A stretch of DNA of 17,983 nucleotides from UMGS1307 sp964523005 (GCA_964523005.1 CAZFZL010000020.1:1-17983), one strand, 5' to 3'. Shown: positions 1-7,727, numbered from the stretch's first letter. A program made the numbers and translations. Notes: generated by a model not told the origin, from the sequence alone.

Positions 1-96
1 GGAATTCGTTTAGTTTCAGGGGCAACAAGAACGGGTGCACATGAATTTTATCGTCGTTGCGGATATAGCGGCGATAAACAACAAATCAATTTTTAG
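1..96 (+). CDS. GNAT-family N-acetyltransferase, C-terminal fragment (5' end outside window)
   Basis: Reading from base 1 gives 31 residues and a TAG at 94-96. The peptide contains SGATRTGAHEFYRRCGY, which matches the usual C-terminal end of GNAT acetyltransferases: the final strand and helix in the pattern S-x-x-x-R-x-x-A-H-x-F-Y-x-x-x-G-Y, followed by a few residues and the stop. GNAT enzymes transfer an acetyl group from acetyl-CoA to an amine; the substrate cannot be told from this piece. The bulk of the protein, including the acetyl-CoA binding loop, lies outside the window. The hairpin at 200-221 is the probable transcription end for this gene. The family call rests on one short motif but the pattern is quite specific. 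Confidence 0.72.
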   Translation, partial: GIRLVSGATRTGAHEFYRRCGYSGDKQQINF

Positions 97-298
97 AAGA
101 TGTTCTAACGTCGCCAAATGAGCATAACCTTCGTGTAGGTTCGAGTTCAGAGCTTAAAAGTCGGTTCGCATCTTTTGTGTACCGCGTGGACAAAAAGATA
201 AAGTCGCTGTCAAGCGGCTTTTCTTTTTATACTTTTCTATCTGTCCGCTTATCTTGACAAGCTTCGAAGAGTAAAGAAGGATCAAGCTCATTTTGTTG
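97..298. other. Intergenic region between GNAT end and MFS gene
   Basis: About 200 bases with no convincing coding sequence. It lies between a rightward gene end and a leftward gene end and holds the terminator hairpin at 200-221. A sequence resembling a tRNA T-loop (ggttcgagtt near 138-147) is present but its flanks do not pair, so no tRNA is called. Nothing else is recognised. Confidence 0.5.
200..230. terminator. Bidirectional rho-independent terminator between convergent genes
   Basis: A 9-bp stem AAAGTCGCT (200-208) / AGCGGCTTT (213-221), with one G-T wobble and loop GTCA, is followed on the plus strand by TCTTTTT. On the minus strand the same hairpin is followed by ATCTTTTTG. It sits between the end of the rightward GNAT gene and the end of the leftward MFS gene, where a shared terminator is expected. 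Confidence 0.72.
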
Positions 299-1504
299 CT
301 ATATTCCTTCATCCTTCGATGAGCAAAGCAGGAAGAAAGGCACTGCTGCAAGCTGCATGGCGACGGAAAAAACGACCATCCCTATCGGCGACGTGTCGTA
401 CAGCGCGCCCATAAGCCAGCTTCCGAGAAACCAGCACACGCCGAACGCCGTCTGGAACACGCCGAATCCTGTTGAGCGGCTGCGCTTCGGAACGAGCTTC
501 GTCACGGCCGCCTTGAGTATCGACTCCTGCGCACCCATACCGATACCCCAAAGCATCACGCCCACAAGCAGCGCCCATCGTGAGTTGATGAGGAACACGA
601 ACAGCCCGAACGGCGCCGAAAGCAGCGTCGAAAGCACGAGCACACGCGTTCCGTATTTGTCAAACAGCCACCCGAAAAGCAGCGCCGCGCCTGCGTCGAC
701 CGCCATCGCGCCGGCGTAAACGAGCGAAAGCGTGCTTTCCGGCACGAGTGCGAGGTTTGCCGTATGCAATGTTATGAGGCTGAAATCGATGAACCCTGCA
801 GCAAACAGCGATATTGCGACAATATACAGTATGAACGGCTTCGAGAGCCTGAACGGAACCGCTTCCTCTTTGTCGTCCGTCTGCTCGAAATTTTCCGGCC
901 GGGGAAATTTCTTTTTGGCGAAAAGCAGCAGCGCTATCGTTATGAGCGCCGGTATGCCAAGTATGAGAAAGCATACCGAGTACACCGAAAACATATCGTC
1001 GCTCTTTTTCAGCAGCATCACGAGAAACAGCAGCACCGGACCGAGAAACGCGCCCGTCTGGTCGAGCAGCTCCTGAAGGGCAAAGCTCTTGCCGATGCCG
1101 TTTTGCGCGGCGGCGAACGATATTATCGTGTCCTTGGCCGGCTTCTTTATCGCTTTGCCGATGCGCTGCACGACGATAAGACCGCACGCGAGCATCCAGC
1201 CGCCGCGCGGCACGAGCGCGAGCGCCGGTATCGCAGCGCAGTCGATGACGTAGCCGATTATCGTCAGCGTCCAGTATTTTTTTGATCTGTCGGTCAGATA
1301 ACCCGTCAGCAAACGCAGTGAATAGCCGATACATTCGCCGAGTCCGGAAACGAACCCGATCGCCGCCGCGGACGCGCCGGCAAGTCCGAGATACGCGCCC
1401 ATTATCCCTGCGGCGCCTTCGTGAGTTATGTCGGAAAACATGCTGACTATACCCATCAGCACGATAAAAGCCATTGCAGACGACGCTGCAAGTTTCTTTT
1501 TCAT
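299..1504 (-). CDS. Major facilitator superfamily (MFS) transporter
   Basis: A 401-residue polytopic inner-membrane protein with about 11-12 hydrophobic segments, the normal size for a 12-TM MFS carrier. The N-terminal half has the pattern D-I-T-H-E-G, then GLGECIGYSLRLLTGYLTDR, in which the end of TM2 runs into the loop 2-3 motif (G-x-L-x-D-R), followed by QRIGKAIKKPAKD and LDQTGAFLGP. These segments are typical of an MFS subfamily found in many bacteria and usually annotated only as MFS transporter; the substrate is unknown. The start ATG at 1504 is preceded by AGAGGG (1515-1520) at 10 bases. The gene lies 21 bases after the stop of the gene at 1526-2314 and should be cotranscribed with it from the promoter at 2334-2362. 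No truncation is seen. Confidence 0.88.
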   Translation of the reverse strand: MKKKLAASSAMAFIVLMGIVSMFSDITHEGAAGIMGAYLGLAGASAAAIGFVSGLGECIGYSLRLLTGYLTDRSKKYWTLTIIGYVIDCAAIPALALVPRGGWMLACGLIVVQRIGKAIKKPAKDTIISFAAAQNGIGKSFALQELLDQTGAFLGPVLLFLVMLLKKSDDMFSVYSVCFLILGIPALITIALLLFAKKKFPRPENFEQTDDKEEAVPFRLSKPFILYIVAISLFAAGFIDFSLITLHTANLALVPESTLSLVYAGAMAVDAGAALLFGWLFDKYGTRVLVLSTLLSAPFGLFVFLINSRWALLVGVMLWGIGMGAQESILKAAVTKLVPKRSRSTGFGVFQTAFGVCWFLGSWLMGALYDTSPIGMVVFSVAMQLAAVPFFLLCSSKDEGI

Positions 1505-1525
1505 TTGAAGTTAACCCTCTTTTCT

Positions 1526-2314
1526 TCAGACAAAACAGTTTGCTGCTTCGTCACCGTGCGCTTCAAGCCACGCCCTTGCTTCTTCTACAGCGGCAAAGCC
1601 GAGATCGGCGATCACGTTGGTATGAAGCATAACGCCCTGCGTCTTGTTGCTGAGTATAAATTCACGGCTTTTGTCAAGCTGATAAGTTACACAGCCGTCC
1701 AAAGACGGCTTTTGAGCTCCGAAATCGTACATATAACACCCGAGCATCCGCTGCTTTCCTTCTGTGAGGCGGAAAAATTCGTGGACATAAAGCTCGAAAT
1801 CCGCTATATCTTTTTCTTCCCAGAACCACAGCGACACGCCGTCGAATTCATTGATGAACGCTTCGAGCTCAAGATCGCAAAACAGCTGCTTTGAATACAA
1901 AACCATCCACATTTCCGCTTCCGCGGCGTGCAGCTTATCGCGATAAGCGGAAAGCATTTTTGGAGTATAGTTGAGATAATTGTTCGGACCGTTTTCTTCG
2001 TTGAAAAAATCGTCGAACATTACTTTTTTCAATTTCGGATACTTCATTGCAAGCGCCGCAAGTTCAAAAACGTTTTCCGAATGCGTGGCAGCCGTCTCAA
2101 GAGACCATCCGAATTCGCGCGCGACATTCATTTTTGTACTTTCTTCTTCTTTGTTTACCGTTCTGCCCATCGGTACATAAAGTATGTTTTGCGCTCCGAG
2201 GTATCTCATCGCGTCATACGGCGTCATTTTTGATTCGTCCTTCAGACCGAATATTCCGTGAAGACTGTTGACCGGATGTCCCCAGATCCAAAAATAATCT
2301 CGCAGTTTTTCCAT
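1526..2314 (-). CDS. Hypothetical protein, possible TIM-barrel fold (262 aa)
   Basis: I do not recognise this family. The 262-residue product has no signal peptide or membrane segment and so is probably cytosolic. It is rich in aromatic residues and alternates short hydrophobic strands (ILYVPMG, VMFDDFF, WMVLYS, GVSLWFWEE, MLGCYMYDFG, GVMLH) with helices, suggesting a (beta/alpha) barrel related to glycoside-hydrolase-like proteins. An acidic cluster DDFFNEE at residues 101-107 follows a predicted strand and could be an active-site edge. The start ATG has AAGGAG at 2321-2326, six bases upstream, and a near-consensus promoter. It is the first gene of an operon with the MFS transporter, so a role in handling a compound moved by that transporter is possible, but this is inference. 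The fold suggestion is low confidence. Confidence 0.8.
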   Translation of the reverse strand: MEKLRDYFWIWGHPVNSLHGIFGLKDESKMTPYDAMRYLGAQNILYVPMGRTVNKEEESTKMNVAREFGWSLETAATHSENVFELAALAMKYPKLKKVMFDDFFNEENGPNNYLNYTPKMLSAYRDKLHAAEAEMWMVLYSKQLFCDLELEAFINEFDGVSLWFWEEKDIADFELYVHEFFRLTEGKQRMLGCYMYDFGAQKPSLDGCVTYQLDKSREFILSNKTQGVMLHTNVIADLGFAAVEEARAWLEAHGDEAANCFV

Positions 2315-2333
2315 AAAACACTCCTTTTATATT

Positions 2334-2362
2334 ATTGTACAACCGCGCGAATTGTTTGTCAA
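2334..2362 (-). promoter_or_regulatory. Sigma-A-type promoter for the hypothetical/MFS operon
   Basis: On the minus strand, TTGACA (2362-2357) is separated by exactly 17 bases from TACAAT (2339-2334). The start codon of the first gene is 20 bases below the -10 box, so the leader is very short, with AAGGAG at 2326-2321. It is divergent from the promoter at 2483-2511. Confidence 0.82.
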
Positions 2363-2482
2363 CGGCTTTTATGTTATTACAAAAAAGATGACCCGGCGCG
2401 ATTGCACAAAATATTCATTCCGGCAAAGGCTCCGATTTCATCGGCGAAAGTCGGAAAAAAGAATGTTTGTTCGTTTTTCCTG

Positions 2483-2511
2483 TTGTAAATTTTAAATAAG
2501 TGTATTATAAT
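2483..2511 (+). promoter_or_regulatory. Sigma-A-type promoter for the TerB/BrxD/helicase operon
   Basis: TTGTAA (2483-2488), a 17-base AT-rich spacer, then a consensus TATAAT (2506-2511). Transcription would start near 2518, giving a leader of about 46 bases before the ATG at 2564. The region 2340-2510 between the two divergent promoters is AT-rich; no operator palindrome could be recognised with confidence. Confidence 0.75.
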
Positions 2512-2526
2512 AATAAGATAACCTGT

Positions 2527-2551
2527 CTTTACGTCTGAGCAAGGCGTAAAG
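2527..2551 (+). promoter_or_regulatory. Small leader hairpin upstream of the TerB-domain gene
   Basis: CTTTACG (2527-2533) pairs perfectly with CGTAAAG (2545-2551) over an 11-base loop. It lies in the predicted 5' leader, just upstream of the GGAAAGG (2553-2559) that probably serves as ribosome binding site. It has no U-run after it, so it is not a terminator. A role in mRNA stability or translation control is possible but unproven. Confidence 0.35.
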
Positions 2552-2563
2552 CGGAAAGGCGGC

Positions 2564-4048
2564 ATGAAAACGGACATCGAAAAACTGATCAAACAGCTGC
2601 TCTCATCGTCGCTGTTCACTGACGAAAAAGTATACAGGGACGAGCCTATTGTCTTCACGGGGCGTGAGATGCTCGAACAAATGCCTGCTCAATACAGGAA
2701 GATGCGTATGATAGCCCGTGAGAATCTATACAACAGCGCCGCAAAGATTTTTTACGAGCAGGGGAAATTCATGGAGGATTTTGAGGACGATTACAAATAT
2801 GAGGGAGAGTTCGTCCGCTATTATCCCACCTATCAGGACATGAGCGACCGGCAGCTCAGAGGTTATTTCTCATGGCGCACGAAAATACGGCACGGGATTT
2901 TTAACGCGGCGCCGGTTCCGTTCGCGTTCATTTATATGTACGAGCTTATAAATATGATCGGCGTGAAAACGACGCAGGAGGGATTTGAAAAGCTCCGGGC
3001 TTTTTGTGAGGCGTATACTCTGATCGACGGAAGAATCAAACGCTATGCTGACACATGGATCGTGGACTACGCCGTTTATTACGGACTTGACCGCTCGGTG
3101 CTTGACGGACTTGTGGAGGACAGCAAACAAGTCTTGCACGTGCTCAACGATTGCGCGAGCGCATCTCCCGAAAAGCTTCTTGAAGCGCTTTGCAGTGTTT
3201 CAAATTACAACATAACGCGCTCAGCCTTTTACAAAAAATATCCGCAGCGGACAGAAAATGTCGTTTACGGCGCTTACGAGCGGCTTTGCTCTTTTTATGA
3301 GCGTTACAGGAAAAACAGTTTTTCGCAAAAGCTGCTGGGGCGGATCACATCGTATGAATACAGGTTTTTTGATTCCGCCGTGTTTTGCAATCGTCTTAAA
3401 ATACGTGATTTCATGTATGAGCTGACGCCTTATGACAGATATATATGCAATTCCGGCGTGCTTCGGCGTGAGCGTTTCGTTCCGGAACGCACGGCAAAAG
3501 CAAAAACCGGTGCGCTGCTTCGGACGATAGACAGTCTTTTGCGAGAGGAATTTGAATTTCAGCCGGCGCTGAAGCCCGGAGAGGTGCCGCAGCTTTATAT
3601 CGATTTTATCCATGAGCAGATAAAGCTGCAAAAGCAGCGCGAGAAGGAAGAGCAAAAGAAGGTCATCGCACTGGATCTTTCAAAGCTTGCAGGCATACGC
3701 AGCTCATCGGAAACGACGCAGAGGCTGCTGTGCACTGAGCAAGAGGATGAAGAAGAAACAAATACATCGCAGGAACAGCAGCGCATGGACGGAGCATCGC
3801 CGGACGGGTCCGGGCTTACGCCGGACGAGCTGTTCTTCATAGGCTGCCTGCTCGGCGGCGGCGACGTGTGTGAGCAGTGCAGACAAAAGGGCATCGCCGC
3901 GTCGGTTGCCGCAGATGCGGTCAACGACAGACTGTTCGATATGTTTTCGGACAGCGTAATAGAATTTGACGCAGACAAGCCGCAAATTATACCCGATTAT
4001 CTTGACGCGCTTGAAGCGCTGTGGAAAAAGGAGACGAAGACAAAATGA
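2564..4048 (+). CDS. TerB_N / TerB_C domain protein of a BrxD-helicase operon
   Basis: A 494-residue soluble protein. Residues ~60-200 carry the TerB_N signature, best seen at 86-105, YYPTYQDMSDRQLRGYFSWR, followed by a K-x-R-x-G element (KIRHG) and an aromatic helix (FIYMYELINMIG). Residues ~417-485 resemble TerB_C: LTPDELFF, an acidic helical stretch, then DAVNDRLFDMFSDSVIEF and IIPDYLDAL. The middle is helical with a charged, probably flexible K/E/Q-rich stretch around residues 345-365 and 395-415. I do not see the acidic metal-binding pattern of a classic central TerB domain. TerB_N/TerB_C proteins are associated with stress and phage-defence loci rather than with tellurite resistance itself. 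Its stop overlaps the start of the BrxD-like gene (ATGA at 4045-4048), implying translational coupling; it probably acts as the scaffold or sensor partner of the two ATPases. Start ATG is preceded by GGAAAGG at four bases. Confidence 0.85.
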   Translation: MKTDIEKLIKQLLSSSLFTDEKVYRDEPIVFTGREMLEQMPAQYRKMRMIARENLYNSAAKIFYEQGKFMEDFEDDYKYEGEFVRYYPTYQDMSDRQLRGYFSWRTKIRHGIFNAAPVPFAFIYMYELINMIGVKTTQEGFEKLRAFCEAYTLIDGRIKRYADTWIVDYAVYYGLDRSVLDGLVEDSKQVLHVLNDCASASPEKLLEALCSVSNYNITRSAFYKKYPQRTENVVYGAYERLCSFYERYRKNSFSQKLLGRITSYEYRFFDSAVFCNRLKIRDFMYELTPYDRYICNSGVLRRERFVPERTAKAKTGALLRTIDSLLREEFEFQPALKPGEVPQLYIDFIHEQIKLQKQREKEEQKKVIALDLSKLAGIRSSSETTQRLLCTEQEDEEETNTSQEQQRMDGASPDGSGLTPDELFFIGCLLGGGDVCEQCRQKGIAASVAADAVNDRLFDMFSDSVIEFDADKPQIIPDYLDALEALWKKETKTK

Positions 4049-5352
4049 ACGTGCCGAAAAGGATAGCTTCCGTTATAATCAATTCGCTCAAGGGCGGTGT
4101 CGTGCCGCGTGTCGGACTCGGATATATCACCGTCGGGCGCGAGGCTGAGATAAGCGCGCTGCTGCATGACGTGGAAATAATCGCCGACGGCGGCGCTTCG
4201 TTCCGCTTCGTCACTGGCAGATACGGCAGCGGCAAAAGCTTTTTGCTGCAAACGATACGCAATTACGTCATGGACAGGAATTTCGTGACTGCCGACGCCG
4301 ACCTGTCGCCGGAACGGCGGCTGCACGGCACGCGCGGTCAGGGGCTTGCAACCTATAAGGAGCTTATGTGCAACCTCTCGACGAAGACGCGTCCGGAGGG
4401 CGGTGCGCTCACGCTGATACTCGACCGCTGGATCAACAACGTTCGTTCTGAAGCAGTGCAGGACGGCGCAGACCCCGACGGAGCGGATTTTGACACGCGC
4501 GTCACGGGGAAGATCAACGAGGTCATCAATTCGCTCAACGATATGGTACACGGCTTCGATTTTGCCAGGCTTTTGACGTTGTACTACCGCGCCTTCCGAA
4601 ACGGGGACGACGAGCTTAAGGCGAAGGCGGTCAAATGGTTCCGGGGCGAATACAATACGAAATCGCAGGCGCGCGAGGAGCTGGGCATAAATATCGTCAT
4701 CACCGACGACGACTGGTACGAGTATATAAAGCTGTTTGCCCTGTTTCTGAGAAAAGCGGGTTACAGCGGACTGATGATCTTTGTCGACGAGCTTGTGAAC
4801 ATATATAAGATACCGAACAGCATAACACGGCAGTACAACTATGAAAAGATACTCACCATGTACAACGATACCCTTCAGGGAAAGGCAAAATATCTCGGAA
4901 TAATCATGAGCGGTACGCCGCAGTGCGTTGAGGATACGCGCCGCGGAGTGTACAGCTATGAGGCTCTCAGGTCGCGCCTTGAGGAGGGTCGCTTCGGGCG
5001 GGAGGGACTTTCCGATATGTTCGCGCCCGTCATAAAGCTGCGGCCGCTGACCTACGAAGAGCTGCTCGTGCTTATTGAAAAGCTCGCAAATATCCATGCC
5101 GGACTGTTCGGGTACGCACAGATACTCACACAGGACGACCTGGTGAATTTTATAAAGATCGAGTTCGGGCGCATCGGCGCCGACGAAAACATTACGCCGC
5201 GCGAGGTCATACGCGATTTCATCGAGCTGTTGAATATCGTCTATCAGCATCCGGAAACAGACGTGAAGAAGCTGCTGACGGGTTCGTTTGAATTCGCGTC
5301 CGGCGAAAACGCGCAGGACGTGGAAAAGGAATTTGAGGAATTCGAGATATGA
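4045..5352 (+). CDS. brxD: BrxD-like (DUF2791) P-loop ATP-binding protein
   Basis: A 435-residue cytosolic ATPase. The N-terminus (RIASVIINSLKGGVVPRVGL, then the short run VGREAEI) is typical of the BrxC/BrxD DUF2791 family. Walker A is GRYGSGKS at residues 58-65; Walker B is LMIFVDELVN with the Asp-Glu pair at 248-249. Downstream are a sensor-like IIMSGTPQ and a helical C-terminal region ending in ITPREVIRDFIELLN. BrxD is a component of type 2 (Pgl) BREX phage-resistance loci, and the length fits that family. The ATG at 4045 is chosen over a GTG at 4021 because it overlaps the preceding stop as ATGA and has AAGGAG at 4028-4033. The gene overlaps the helicase start at 5349 by four bases. The protein probably couples ATP hydrolysis to loading or control of the helicase. 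Distinguishing BrxD from other DUF2791 members needs a profile search. Confidence 0.86.
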   Translation: MNVPKRIASVIINSLKGGVVPRVGLGYITVGREAEISALLHDVEIIADGGASFRFVTGRYGSGKSFLLQTIRNYVMDRNFVTADADLSPERRLHGTRGQGLATYKELMCNLSTKTRPEGGALTLILDRWINNVRSEAVQDGADPDGADFDTRVTGKINEVINSLNDMVHGFDFARLLTLYYRAFRNGDDELKAKAVKWFRGEYNTKSQAREELGINIVITDDDWYEYIKLFALFLRKAGYSGLMIFVDELVNIYKIPNSITRQYNYEKILTMYNDTLQGKAKYLGIIMSGTPQCVEDTRRGVYSYEALRSRLEEGRFGREGLSDMFAPVIKLRPLTYEELLVLIEKLANIHAGLFGYAQILTQDDLVNFIKIEFGRIGADENITPREVIRDFIELLNIVYQHPETDVKKLLTGSFEFASGENAQDVEKEFEEFEI

Positions 5353-7589
5353 ACGTATATGACAGATACGCTCCGTTCATACGCGAGTATATATACAGAA
5401 GCGGTTGGGATACGCTGCGAGCGATACAGTCGGCGGCAGGCGAGGTGATATTCGGCAGCGACGACAACCTGCTGCTGTCAGCGCCGACCGCGTCCGGAAA
5501 GACCGAGGCTGCGTTTTTCCCGATACTTACTCTGTTTGAAGAGGATATGCCGCGCTCTGTCGGTGCAATATATATCGGGCCGCTCAAGGCGCTTATCAAC
5601 GACCAGTTCACGCGCCTGAACGCGCTTTGCGCCGAAGCCGGGATACCCGTCTGGCACTGGCACGGCGATGTGGCGCAGTCACACAAAAACAAGCTCATTG
5701 CAAATCCGTCCGGCATCCTTCAGATAACGCCCGAATCGCTCGAAGCGCTGCTGCTGCACCGCCACGCGGATATAGCGAGGCTGTTCGGAGACCTGCGCTT
5801 CGTCGTGATCGACGAGATACATTCGCTCATGCGCGCCGACCGCGGCTCACAGACGATGTGTCTTATAGAGCGGCTGTCGTATCTTGCCGGCGTAAAGCCG
5901 CGTCGAATCGGGCTTTCGGCTACTATAGGCGATCTGAAAGCGGCGGGCGCATTCCTCTCAGCCGGAAGCGGACGGAAGACCGCGGCGCCGCAGATAGAGG
6001 TCAAGGGGATAAAATGGCGGCTTTCGATGGAACATTTTTACGTTCAGGGCGAGCAGGAAGACGGCGAAGCCGTACAGGGCGCGTTGACCTGTCCGCTCGA
6101 CGACCCGACTGACAGCGCACCGGAGAAAGCCGACGGCGGGATCGGTTATATTTTCGAGCATACGCGGGGAAAGAAATGCCTTGTGTTCGTCAATTCGCGC
6201 GAGGAATGCGAAACCGTGACGGCGACGCTGCGCCAATACTGTGAAAAAAAGCACGAGCCGGACCGCTTTCTGATCCATCACGGCAACCTCTCCGCTTCGT
6301 ACCGCGAAACGGCGGAGGACGTTATGAAGGACGATACGCAGCTTCAGACGACCGTAACAACGGCGACGCTTGAGCTTGGTATAGATATAGGACGGCTCGA
6401 ACGCGCGTTCCAAATCGATGCGCCCTACACCGTTTCGTCGTTTCTCCAGCGCATGGGCAGGACGGGACGGCGCGGTATGCCGCCGGAGATGTGGTTCGTT
6501 ATACGCGAGGACGAGGCTGAGTCGCGTGCGATGCTTCCGTTCACTGTGCCGTGGAAGCTGCTGCAGGCGATATCGCTCGTACAGCTTTATATTGAGGACA
6601 GATATGTCGAACCGCCGCGGACGGGAAAGCTGCCGTACAGCCTGCTGTATCATCAGACAATGTGCACGCTCGCATCGTGCGGTGAGATGAGCCCTGCCGC
6701 GCTCGCTTCGCGCGTACTTACGCTCAGCTGCTTTATTGGTATTTCACAGGACGATTTCAAAGCGCTGCTGCGTCATCTGCTCTCGACCGATCAGCTTGAA
6801 AAAACGCCGACCGGCGGACTTATCGTCGGGCTTGCCGGCGAAAGACAGCTTGCGTCGTATAAATTCTATGCCGTATTCAAGGAAAACGAGGAGTACACCG
6901 TCCGCTGCGATTCGCAGGAGCTCGGCACCGTCGTGTCGCCTCCGCCCGTGGGCGAAAAGCTTGCGCTCGCCGGTCATGTCTGGGTCGTCGAGGAAATAGA
7001 CCGCAAGAAGCACCTCATATACGTTGCGCAGGTAAAGGGCATCGTTCCCGCGTTCTTCGGGCTTTGCCCCGGAGACATAAACACCCGTGTGCTTGAGCGT
7101 ATGAAGCGCGTGCTTGCGGAGGATACTGTTTATCCGTACATGATGAAAAACGCCGCGCTGCGGCTCGCGCAAGCGCGTAATACCGCGCGCGCGTCGGTGA
7201 TGCTTTCGGAGGATCTCGTGTGTCTCGGCGGCGATATGTGGTGCCTGTTCCCGTGGCTCGGAACGTACGCGTTTCTTGCGCTCGAACGCTTCATTAAACT
7301 CAAATGCGCTTCGAAGATACGGCTGAGTTCTTTCGACTCATCGCGCCCGTATTTCTGTATACTGAAGATGAAGGCAGACCGAAAGGAGTTCTTCGATGTG
7401 CTGTATGAAGCGGCGCGCGCGCCGTTTGAGCCGGAGGAGCTGCTATATCCTGACGAAGTACCGCTGTTTGAGAAATACGATGAATTTCTCCCTGTAAGCC
7501 TCGTATGCAAGGGCTTTTGCCGCGGCGTGCTCGGGATAGCGGAGATGAAAAAACGCATCGAAGGCTGGTATACAGAGCAACACGGCTGA
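5349..7589 (+). CDS. brxHI: BrxHI / Lhr-like superfamily II DEAD/DEAH-box helicase
   Basis: A 746-residue ATP-dependent nucleic-acid helicase with a full motif set: motif I APTASGKTE (residues 45-53), Ia GPLKALINDQF, II DEIH (155-158), III LSAT (189-192), and in the second RecA domain VFVNSREE, TATLELGIDIG and motif VI QRMGRTGRRG (367-376). The ELGIDIG and MGRTGRRG pattern with a large C-terminal region is Lhr-like; the length is far shorter than full Lhr (about 1400-1500 residues) and fits the BrxHI helicases found in type 2 BREX. No nuclease, methylase or zinc motif is visible. Start ATG overlaps the preceding stop as ATGA, with GAGG at 5335-5338. All catalytic motifs are intact, so the protein should be active. 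It is the last gene of the triad; no clear terminator follows before the next promoter at 7657. Confidence 0.86.
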   Translation: MNVYDRYAPFIREYIYRSGWDTLRAIQSAAGEVIFGSDDNLLLSAPTASGKTEAAFFPILTLFEEDMPRSVGAIYIGPLKALINDQFTRLNALCAEAGIPVWHWHGDVAQSHKNKLIANPSGILQITPESLEALLLHRHADIARLFGDLRFVVIDEIHSLMRADRGSQTMCLIERLSYLAGVKPRRIGLSATIGDLKAAGAFLSAGSGRKTAAPQIEVKGIKWRLSMEHFYVQGEQEDGEAVQGALTCPLDDPTDSAPEKADGGIGYIFEHTRGKKCLVFVNSREECETVTATLRQYCEKKHEPDRFLIHHGNLSASYRETAEDVMKDDTQLQTTVTTATLELGIDIGRLERAFQIDAPYTVSSFLQRMGRTGRRGMPPEMWFVIREDEAESRAMLPFTVPWKLLQAISLVQLYIEDRYVEPPRTGKLPYSLLYHQTMCTLASCGEMSPAALASRVLTLSCFIGISQDDFKALLRHLLSTDQLEKTPTGGLIVGLAGERQLASYKFYAVFKENEEYTVRCDSQELGTVVSPPPVGEKLALAGHVWVVEEIDRKKHLIYVAQVKGIVPAFFGLCPGDINTRVLERMKRVLAEDTVYPYMMKNAALRLAQARNTARASVMLSEDLVCLGGDMWCLFPWLGTYAFLALERFIKLKCASKIRLSSFDSSRPYFCILKMKADRKEFFDVLYEAARAPFEPEELLYPDEVPLFEKYDEFLPVSLVCKGFCRGVLGIAEMKKRIEGWYTEQHG

Positions 7590-7656
7590 TACGGTGTCAG
7601 GCAAAAATGTGAAGCTGTAAACAAAGGGTATAAATGGAATACCGGCGTTTTATGTG

Positions 7657-7685
7657 TTGACTTATTCGTCCGGTTGAGTTATAAT
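7657..7685 (+). promoter_or_regulatory. Sigma-A-type promoter for the surface acylation operon
   Basis: TTGACT (7657-7662), a 17-base spacer, then consensus TATAAT (7680-7685). This is one of the best promoter matches in the window. Transcription should start around 7692. It shows that the five-gene block after it is transcribed on its own and is not simply a tail of the helicase operon. Confidence 0.85.
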
Positions 7686-7700
7686 ATAGTTTGAATCTTC

Positions 7701-7727
7701 CGCTTTTGCATCACTCATGCAAGAGCG
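7701..7727 (+). promoter_or_regulatory. Leader hairpin of the acylation operon
   Basis: An 11-bp stem CGCTTTTGCAT (7701-7711) / ATGCAAGAGCG (7717-7727) with one T-G wobble and a 5-base loop lies a few bases after the predicted transcription start. There is no U-run after it, so it is not a simple terminator. It buries the ATG at 7717, which also lacks a ribosome binding site, and so argues that translation begins downstream. A role in mRNA stability or regulation is possible. Confidence 0.5.

Noticed and set aside
120..180. tRNA-like T-loop sequence (ggttcgagtt)
   Set aside because: The bases flanking the loop do not form a T-stem and no acceptor or anticodon arms can be folded around it.
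154..351. Small minus-strand open frame over the terminator and MFS gene end
   Set aside because: It spans the hairpin at 200-221 and has no family features.
2377..2658. Minus-strand 93-codon open frame across the divergent promoter region
   Set aside because: It overlaps the plus promoter and the start of the TerB-domain gene and has no ribosome site or domain.
4021..4047. GTG at 4021 as start of the BrxD-like gene
   Set aside because: The ATG at 4045 has a ribosome binding site and the ATGA overlap, and the extra eight residues are unlike the family N-terminus.
2564..4048. Tellurite-resistance role for the TerB_N protein
   Set aside because: No other ter genes are present, and the BrxD/helicase partners point to a different process.
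3997..5250. Long minus-strand open frame (417 codons) opposite the BrxD-like gene
   Set aside because: It is antisense to a gene with clear Walker motifs, an RBS and coupled neighbours, has no recognisable domain, and is a by-product of GC-rich codon structure.
5958..6653. Minus-strand open frame (231 codons) within the helicase
   Set aside because: Basic, low-complexity product opposite conserved helicase motifs; no start signal.
7590..7656. Terminator after the helicase gene
   Set aside because: No stable stem followed by a U-run could be found between the stop codon and the next promoter.
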